Both the position numbers and the translations under genes were made by a program. A DNA stretch of 15,295 nt, taken from assembly GCA_035527455.1 (NCBI GenBank), contig DATLAN010000452.1, positions 1-15,295 on the forward strand, written 5' to 3'. The DNA comes from DATLAN01 sp035527455 (GTDB taxonomy: Bacteria > Planctomycetota > Planctomycetia > Pirellulales > Thermoguttaceae). Under the pieces are notes generated by a model. That model was not told the origin of the DNA. It searched no databases and saw only the letters and a list, made by a program, of their open reading frames with translations. Shown here piece by piece: positions 8,299 to 13,198 of the stretch; positions within the stretch are counted from its first letter, which is position 1, and each line of letters opens with the position of its first letter.

Positions 8299-10758
8299 TT
8301 ACGGCCAGTTGGTGAAAACCCAGTCGAGGCCGAACTGATTCGGGCCGATGTCCGACGTGTCTCCGGCGTTGCTCGACCCGGCCTCGACGCGCTGGAAGCC
8401 CTGCGTGTCGTGCATGAAATTGAGCGCCGCGCACGACAGCTTGACCCAATTGCCGTTGGCCTGCAAGTAATCGTTCTCAATGGAATCGGTGAGGACGGCC
8501 CGATCGTTTCCGGCGCCCGCTTGGGCGTAAACCTCTTCGAAGTGCTTCGCCCGGTTGTAGAACGTCAGGCCGTCGTACATCGCGCCTTGATAGTAGTCGC
8601 CCTTGAACGTGTCTTGTCCGAGCGAACCGGAGAGCCAGGCCTTGTCTCTGCCGCCTGCGGTGGCATAGGCGTGGACCCCTTTGAACTTCTTCACTTGATT
8701 GGAGTAACCCGGACCGGACAACGTGGCCTGCAACGGGTCGGCCACGAACTCGTCCGCTCCCGCCGAATCGAACAGCTTGGCCACGTCCACGCCGCCGGTC
8801 GAGTCGGCAACCACGCTATCGAAAAACCGGGCCGTATTCTGGTAACCGGGCCCGGACATCTGGCCCGAGGTCGGCACCCCGACGAACAGGTCGTTGCCGG
8901 CCGAGTCGTGCAGATTCGCCCGATCGATGCCGCCTTCAGTGGCCTTGGCGGTCACCTCCTCGAACTGCTTCGCCCGCATGTACATCTTCGGATTCGACAT
9001 GACGCTCTCGATCGGGGTCGCATCGAACGTGTCGTCGCCGGCCGAATCTCCCATCACGGCCACGTCGTATCCGCGACCGTCGGATCCCGGGCTGGCGTAA
9101 CCGTGGATAACCTCGAAATCTTTGGCGCGGTTGAAGTATTTCTCACTGAACATAACGCCCTGGTACCAGTTGGTCTCGAATCGGTCGTCCCCGGTGGAAT
9201 CGTACATCTTGGCGATGTCGTAACCGTCGCCGCCGTACGTGTGCGTGATGGTGTAAGCCCGCACCACGATTTTGTACCCGTACTGTAGCGCCTCTAGCTG
9301 GAGGCTGGAATCACTGACCCCCAGGATGTCGTTGCGCGGCGAGCCGTAGACCTTCGCCATGTCGCCCCCACCTGCCCGACCGTCGATTAGCAGATCGGTG
9401 CAGCCGCGGGCGGTTACCTTGAATCCGGACCCGACCAGTTCGGCGAAGGTGATCGTAGAGACCAACCGGTCACCATCAGTGGCCGAGCCGTACAACACGG
9501 CCGAATCGCCCGCCGCCCCGTGGTATTCCACGTCCAGATCCTGCCCGGCAATCACCGGCAGGGCATAATCGACGCCGTTGATCGTCACCCTGGGCGATGC
9601 CCCGGGGCGGAACTCGAAGTCGTCGTCCGCCGCGGTTCCCTGCACGTCGGTCTTGCTGCCGTCGGTCTTGACCAGGTTGGTGACACGCACGCCCACACCG
9701 GCCGAGGCGCCCCCGATATGGACGAAGTATTGGTTGCCCCCGAGCGCGACCGGGAAGTCGGCCCGCAGGTTGCCGGACGCCAGTTCGCTCAGCGCGCCGC
9801 CGACGTCTTGGGAATACAGGGTCACTTGGGTGCCCGACGCGTCGGGCGTCTGCACGGTAAGGTACCCGTCATGCGCCGCCTCCACCCGGTACCACAACTC
9901 TCCGCCGACCGGCTGCTGGCCGGCGAGTTCCAGGAAGTCGACCTGGCCCAGATCCGCCGGCGGCAAGATGGTGTTGGCCGCGCCGTTGATGCCGTCGAGT
10001 TCCGGATGGGCCAACTCGCCGACTTTCGTGGTCGTGGCGTCGGCCGTCGTGATATCGTGGACCTCGTAGATCTCTTCCTGGAGGTAGCGGAAACCGTGCA
10101 ACATGGGAGACGGGCCGTAGGTCAGGCCGAAGAAATCGCCGCCGGGAAGGTCGCCGGCCACTTCCACCGTCGTCAGCGCCGGATCGATCCGAACCAGCTT
10201 GCCGGCGAAGGTGGTCACGTATAGATTTCCGTCCAGGTCGAACGCCACGTCGCCGGCCGATTGATGCCCCGCGACCGACAATTCCGCCTTGCCCGCCGCG
10301 GTCGTCGTGTCGATCGTGTAGACGAACTCTTGATGGAGCGCGTTGAATCCCACGGCAAACAACGTGCCGTCGGAACGGAACTCCAGGCTGTTCAACGCCA
10401 CGTTGCCCGTCGCGTCGGTGATCGCCCCGATCAACGTCGTCGGGATCGGTGCCCCCGGTGCGGGAAGGTTGTCGAAATCGATATCGACGGTAAACAGTCG
10501 GGTGGGGATCTCCGGACCGCTGATGCCGTAGAGCTGTCCGGTCGGCGAGAAGGCCAGATCGAACATCACCTGATTCATCCGGCCGACGTGCGCGACGGAG
10601 AGGTCGTCCATGTTGACGGTAAACAGATCACCGTCGTTGTCGTGGATCGCGGTACCGACCCACCCGGCCCCGTTCAACATTCTCCGTCCTTCCAACAGTT
10701 CGGCCCGAAGTCGACGTGCATACCGCTGCCTCGCTGGATTCTTGATGCAGACTGCCAT
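8299..10758 (-). CDS. Beta-propeller-like exported protein with PPC-like domain and C-terminal tandem repeats
   Basis: 819 residues, first gene of the operon. The N-terminus is Arg-rich with a diverged LEPR-XLL-type motif (ELLEGRRMLNG, 20-30). Residues ~40-265 contain repeated beta-strand blades such as DLAFSPTGQLYGIS, LEFRSDGTLFAVG and VAFDLDGNLYVTT, as in SMP-30/YncE-like or WD40-like propellers; the exact family is not certain and no catalytic residues are recognised. A PPC-like beta-sandwich follows at ~273-362, then a linker with VTINGVDY (391-398), the repeat array (417-799) and a tail ending FTNWP. The ATG at 10758 is preceded by GGAAAG, a weak ribosome binding site. A strong promoter lies ~70 bp upstream. 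The head may bind a ligand or partner; its role is unknown. Confidence 0.9.
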   Translation of the reverse strand: MAVCIKNPARQRYARRLRAELLEGRRMLNGAGWVGTAIHDNDGDLFTVNMDDLSVAHVGRMNQVMFDLAFSPTGQLYGISGPEIPTRLFTVDIDFDNLPAPGAPIPTTLIGAITDATGNVALNSLEFRSDGTLFAVGFNALHQEFVYTIDTTTAAGKAELSVAGHQSAGDVAFDLDGNLYVTTFAGKLVRIDPALTTVEVAGDLPGGDFFGLTYGPSPMLHGFRYLQEEIYEVHDITTADATTTKVGELAHPELDGINGAANTILPPADLGQVDFLELAGQQPVGGELWYRVEAAHDGYLTVQTPDASGTQVTLYSQDVGGALSELASGNLRADFPVALGGNQYFVHIGGASAGVGVRVTNLVKTDGSKTDVQGTAADDDFEFRPGASPRVTINGVDYALPVIAGQDLDVEYHGAAGDSAVLYGSATDGDRLVSTITFAELVGSGFKVTARGCTDLLIDGRAGGGDMAKVYGSPRNDILGVSDSSLQLEALQYGYKIVVRAYTITHTYGGDGYDIAKMYDSTGDDRFETNWYQGVMFSEKYFNRAKDFEVIHGYASPGSDGRGYDVAVMGDSAGDDTFDATPIESVMSNPKMYMRAKQFEEVTAKATEGGIDRANLHDSAGNDLFVGVPTSGQMSGPGYQNTARFFDSVVADSTGGVDVAKLFDSAGADEFVADPLQATLSGPGYSNQVKKFKGVHAYATAGGRDKAWLSGSLGQDTFKGDYYQGAMYDGLTFYNRAKHFEEVYAQAGAGNDRAVLTDSIENDYLQANGNWVKLSCAALNFMHDTQGFQRVEAGSSNAGDTSDIGPNQFGLDWVFTNWP
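8362..9510 (-). repeat. Tandem ~47-residue repeat array in the propeller gene (1 degenerate + 7 clear copies)
   Basis: The seven copies cover residues 465-799 with lengths 48, 51, 47, 46, 47, 47 and 49. A degenerate copy, 417-464 (GDSAVLYGSATDGDRL), precedes them. They are more diverged than in the other two proteins, with several units lacking the DD pair or the NRAK motif. The last copy (NGNWVKLSCAALNFM) still matches the shared cap. Confidence 0.85.
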
Positions 10759-10827
10759 GGGTCTTTCCGATCCTGTCTCAGGTGCCGGGGAGTGAGCCGA
10801 CCAACCGACTTTACCGCCAATTCTTCC

Positions 10828-10856
10828 ATTATTACTAGCTTTTCACAGGGTGTCAA
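10828..10856 (-). promoter_or_regulatory. Sigma-70-like promoter of the three-gene operon
   Basis: On the minus strand TTGACA (10856-10851), a 17-nt spacer and AATAAT (10833-10828); TAATAA one base upstream is an alternative -10 element. The -35 is a perfect consensus. Transcription would begin near 10821, leaving a leader of about 63 nt before the ATG at 10758. Confidence 0.7.
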
Positions 10857-11141
10857 AGAGTTTGCAGTCATCACGGGCTCGCATGGGGGGGGATCTGTGG
10901 CACTAAGTAGGGCCAACACCAGCCCTCCTAGGTTGCCCAGCATACCTACGGTACGATCCCAGCCCTTAGAATCGAAACAAACCTCCCAAAACCAACCCGG
11001 CCCGGCGAGATTGTTCCCCAGAAAATCAGGTGGGCTGGCGGTTTCCCGGCCGGTCCAGCAGAATGTGGAGGGCTGCAGCAGCCGAGAAACGACCCTCGCG
11101 ACCCGTTCACCGGGATTATTATTCCCAAAGGCTCGTAGTGC

Positions 11142-11216
11142 CCCGATTCATCGGGTCTAGTTTGCCCAAACGCGAGAAGACCGCATGAATGCGGTCAAGA
11201 CGAACCACTCATGAAT
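11142..11216 (+). promoter_or_regulatory. Structured leader with two hairpins whose loops are complementary
   Basis: CCCGAT-TC-ATCGGG (11142-11155) and GACCGCAT-GA-ATGCGGTC (11179-11196) are both perfect inverted repeats with a 2-nt centre. The first has ATTCAT at its centre (11146-11151) and the second has the complement ATGAAT (11185-11190), so the loops could pair. CATGAAT occurs again at 11210-11216, 20 nt before the start codon of the PLP enzyme gene. It matches no riboswitch class that I recognise. A regulatory role is inferred; the repeats could also be DNA operators. Confidence 0.3.
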
Positions 11217-11235
11217 AGCCCGGGAAGAATCTGAC

Positions 11236-12429
11236 ATGTCTGCTCGCCACGTCAAGAACTGGTCTTTTGCCACCCGGGCCGTGCACCATCCCCAAGCCAA
11301 CGCGCCCTCGACTCCGGTGGCGACGCCCTTGTACCAGACGTCGACCTTCGAAGCGGCCGACGCCGCCACCATCGCCCGGTACGCCGAACAGACGCAGCCG
11401 CCGGCCTATTACACGCGATGGGGAAATCCCACGACCGAAGTCTGGGAAAAGGTGATCGCCGACTTGGAAGGCGGGGAGTGGGGCCTGGCGTTCGCCTCCG
11501 GAATGGCCGCCATCAGCACCACGCTCCTGGGATTGCTCGCACCCGGCGATCACGTCGTGGCCGGGGCCTCGCTTTACGCCGCCACGACCGAAGTGCTCTC
11601 CAAAGATCTGCCCGGCCTGGGAATCGACGTCGACTTCGTCGATCCGACCGACGAAGAGGCGTTCGCACGGGCCGTCAAGAAGAACACGCGGATGTTCTAT
11701 CTGGAAACGCCCACCAATCCCACCCTGCGGCTGACCGATCTGACCGCCGTCTGCCGCCTGGCCGACGAGATGGGCATCACGGTCGTGGTCGACAACACGT
11801 TCGCCTCGCCCTACAACCAACGCCCTTTGGCCGACGGCGCCGACGTCGTCGTTCACAGCGCGACGAAGTACCTTTCCGGACACAGCGACGTGGTGGCCGG
11901 CTGCGTGGTCACCGACAGGGAAACCGCCGAGCGACTCTGGCACAAGCGGACCATGCTCGGCGGCTGCCTCGATCCGTTCGCCGCCTGGCTCTTGTTGCGC
12001 GGGGTCAAGACGCTCGCCCTGCGGATGGAGCGACACAACCGCAACGCCCTGGCGGTGGCCCGGGCGCTGGAGTCCCATCGGGCCGTTTCCCGCGTGATGT
12101 ATCCCGGCCTGTGCAGCCACCCGCAGCATGAACTGGCCATGCGCCAGATGACCGGCTTCGGCGGCATGGTCGGCTTCGAAGTGGCCGGAGGACGCGCGGC
12201 GGGCGTCCGGGTGGTGGAATCGACCCGGCTGGCCCTGCTGGCCGTCAGCCTCGGCGGCGTGGAAACCCTGATCGAACATCCCGCCTCGATGTCCCACGCC
12301 CCGCTCGACGACGAGCAGCTCCGCCGGGCAGGCATCCCGCCGGGGTGGATTCGCCTCTCGGTCGGCATCGAGGATCCCGAGGACCTGATCGCCGACCTTC
12401 AGCAAGCCCTGGATCATTGCGCACCATGA
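11236..12429 (+). CDS. PLP-dependent trans-sulfuration enzyme (cystathionine gamma-synthase/lyase, methionine gamma-lyase family)
   Basis: 397 residues, the full usual length for the Cys/Met metabolism PLP family (fold type I). Members make or break C-S bonds in cystathionine, homocysteine or methionine metabolism in the cytoplasm. Visible signatures are YTRWGNPT (59-66) for phosphate binding, Y114 stacking on the cofactor, D186 in VVVDNTFASPY, the Schiff-base lysine K211 in SATKYLSGHSDVVAG, SLGGVETLIEHPASMSH (338-354) and R373 binding the substrate carboxylate. The cysteine typical of methionine gamma-lyase is not seen after Y114 (sequence LYAAT), which argues mildly against that activity. 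The precise reaction cannot be decided from sequence alone; O-succinyl- or O-acetylhomoserine sulfhydrylase is also possible. The ATG at 11236 has GGAAG 8 nt upstream. It stands alone, divergent from the operon. Confidence 0.93.
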   Translation: MSARHVKNWSFATRAVHHPQANAPSTPVATPLYQTSTFEAADAATIARYAEQTQPPAYYTRWGNPTTEVWEKVIADLEGGEWGLAFASGMAAISTTLLGLLAPGDHVVAGASLYAATTEVLSKDLPGLGIDVDFVDPTDEEAFARAVKKNTRMFYLETPTNPTLRLTDLTAVCRLADEMGITVVVDNTFASPYNQRPLADGADVVVHSATKYLSGHSDVVAGCVVTDRETAERLWHKRTMLGGCLDPFAAWLLLRGVKTLALRMERHNRNALAVARALESHRAVSRVMYPGLCSHPQHELAMRQMTGFGGMVGFEVAGGRAAGVRVVESTRLALLAVSLGGVETLIEHPASMSHAPLDDEQLRRAGIPPGWIRLSVGIEDPEDLIADLQQALDHCAP

Positions 12430-12569
12430 CTCCGCCCATCCGAACGTTGCCCCTCGCGCAGCGCACCCCGGGCTTTGTTGTAAAACCGCTTCGCGGTAGG
12501 GCCACGAGAAAATCTTAACCATTTGCCCTAAATGGACTTACGCGATTCGCTCGCCTTCCGCAAAAAATT

Positions 12570-12590
12570 CTTTCAACCCCCGCTTGAAAG
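12570..12590. promoter_or_regulatory. 7-7-7 inverted repeat over the feoA -35 element
   Basis: CTTTCAA (12570-12576), seven bases, TTGAAAG (12584-12590). The right arm contains the -35 hexamer of the feoA promoter, so a protein bound here would block or aid RNA polymerase directly. No factor is identified. Confidence 0.3.
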
Positions 12591-12612
12591 GATCGGGGAA
12601 AAGGACTAGAAT
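12584..12612 (+). promoter_or_regulatory. Sigma-70-like promoter of feoA
   Basis: TTGAAA (12584-12589), a 17-nt spacer, TAGAAT (12607-12612). Both hexamers match the consensus at five of six positions. Transcription would start near 12619, just before the Fur box. Confidence 0.7.
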
Positions 12613-12621
12613 CGCCGATAG

Positions 12622-12636
12622 TGAGAATGAGTATCA
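12622..12636. promoter_or_regulatory. Fur box upstream of feoA
   Basis: TGAGAATGAGTATCA matches the 7-1-7 Fur consensus TGATAATNATTATCA at 13 of 15 positions when the free centre is counted. It lies 10 to 24 bp after the -10 element, covering the start of the transcript. Fur with bound iron would block transcription here, the usual control of ferrous iron uptake. Confidence 0.7.
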
Positions 12637-12676
12637 ACTCCTTTTAGCCGCTCCCTTCCGTTGCGGGGTACCCGCC

Positions 12677-12919
12677 GTGATCGATAAATCGATTCCCTTG
12701 GGCGATCTGGGCGTGGGCCAGTCGGCCTGCGTCAGCCGGATCAGCGGACGGGCGGACCAGGTCCACCGCCTGGAGGAATTCGGCCTTCGCGGCGGATCGC
12801 GAATCGAGATGTTCCGACGCGGCAACCCCTGCATTCTCCGCATGGCCGGCAACAAGATCTGCTTCCGGCCCGACGACCTGCTCCGCGTCCTGGTGGAACC
12901 GGATGCGCCGATCGGCTGA
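12677..12919 (+). CDS. feoA: FeoA, small SH3-like regulator of ferrous iron transport
   Basis: 80 residues from GTG 12677, normal for FeoA. The protein reads IPLGDLGVGQSACVSRI, then HRLEEFGLRGGSRIEM, then a C-terminal DDLLRVLVE. This follows the family pattern of an SH3-like barrel with the RLxxLGLxxG-type turn. FeoA is a cytoplasmic partner that modulates FeoB. A TTG at 12584 would extend the frame, but that TTG is the -35 element and the extra residues match nothing, so GTG is preferred. The ribosome binding site is poor: GGGG about 9 nt upstream. The gene has its own promoter and a Fur box in front, and feoB follows 279 nt downstream, with a mobile element in the gap. Confidence 0.9.
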   Translation: MIDKSIPLGDLGVGQSACVSRISGRADQVHRLEEFGLRGGSRIEMFRRGNPCILRMAGNKICFRPDDLLRVLVEPDAPIG

Positions 12920-12931
12920 CACGAGAAGAAA

Positions 12932-13114
12932 GGTTCATCCAAAACTCGCGTACCTGACGTCACGTCTTACCCCGGGGAAGTACGGGTTCCTCTTCTCTAT
13001 TCCTGGCTGTTTGGAAGTACCGGAAAACGCTGTGTTTCTTCCCGGAAACTCGTGAATAGAGAAGAGGAACCCGTACTTCTGTCACCTCCACAGTACGCAA
13101 ATCCCGGATGAACC
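12932..13114. mobile_element. MITE-like non-autonomous insertion element, 183 bp, with 8-bp target duplication
   Basis: The ends are inverted repeats: GGTTCATCC, 7 nt, GCGTAC on the left (12932-12953) and the reverse complement with the same 7-nt spacing on the right (13093-13114). They match at 17 of 22 positions. Perfect direct repeats AGAAGAAA abut both ends (12924-12931 and 13115-13122), as expected for a target-site duplication. The inside has no gene but a large inverted repeat. An 8-bp duplication in an A-rich target and GG-beginning ends resemble ISL3-family elements; IS256, IS66 and ISAs1 also give 8-bp duplications, so the parent is uncertain. It must be moved by a transposase encoded elsewhere. 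The insertion lies 12 bp after feoA and enlarged the feoA-feoB gap from about 88 to 279 nt. Confidence 0.85.
12977..13079. repeat. Perfect 26-bp inverted repeat inside the MITE
   Basis: The left arm 12977-13002 (starts GAAGTACGGG, ends CTCTATTC) is the exact reverse complement of 13054-13079. The 51-nt loop can form a smaller stem from GGAA-AAC and GTT-TC-TTCC. In RNA this would be a very stable hairpin between feoA and feoB, able to stop or process the transcript. Confidence 0.95.
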
Positions 13115-13136
13115 AGAAGAAATCCCATTCGCCGTT

Positions 13137-13164
13137 TTGACAGGGGGCGGCCGAACGATAACCT
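13137..13164 (+). promoter_or_regulatory. Possible separate promoter for feoB
   Basis: TTGACA (13137-13142), a 16-nt spacer and TAACCT (13159-13164). The -35 is perfect; the -10 keeps only T1, A2 and T6. It lies downstream of the MITE and would allow feoB to be expressed even if the element blocks read-through from feoA. Confidence 0.4.
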
Positions 13165-13198
13165 ACCGATTTGGACGTCGATTGACGCCGCCCGGCCC

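Larger units (their letters stand above)
10759..11235. other. 477-nt intergenic region between divergent genes
   Basis: It separates the left-going three-gene operon from the right-going PLP enzyme gene. It holds the operon promoter at 10828-10856, a run of eight G at 10885-10892, and two inverted repeats near the right end (11142-11196). I see no convincing protein-coding gene in it and no clear promoter for the right-hand gene. Confidence 0.7.

Noticed and set aside
3494..8338. A 1614-codon open frame on the plus strand
   Set aside because: It lies opposite the cyclophilin and phosphatase genes, and its translation is a low-complexity Val/Gly/Glu-rich mirror of the repeats. It has no recognisable domain. 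GC-rich codon bias and repeated codons on the other strand explain it.
973..9510. Regular ~141-bp repeats as a possible CRISPR or satellite array
   Set aside because: The period is 47 codons, the repeats are conserved as protein and diverge as DNA, and they remain in frame within long genes.
10850..10871. GTGTCA and CAGTCAT as a Pho box, which would suit a phosphatase operon
   Set aside because: The spacing is 15 bp instead of 11 and the second half is a poor match.
10885..10892. Run of eight G as a phase-variable switch
   Set aside because: It lies upstream of the operon promoter and not within a spacer or coding frame; nothing else supports slippage control.
10261..11160. A 299-codon open frame on the plus strand
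   Set aside because: It covers the start of the propeller gene on the opposite strand and the intergenic region, with no recognisable domain or ribosome binding site.
12485..12497. ACCGC-TTC-GCGGT hairpin as a terminator for the PLP enzyme gene
   Set aside because: The stem is only 5 bp, and no T-tract follows on the plus strand; the four A bases lie before it.
12959..13085. GTCAC direct repeats (12959-12963 and 13081-13085) as the target duplication of the inserted element
   Set aside because: AGAAGAAA abuts the true terminal repeats exactly on both sides and is longer; GTCAC lies inside the element.
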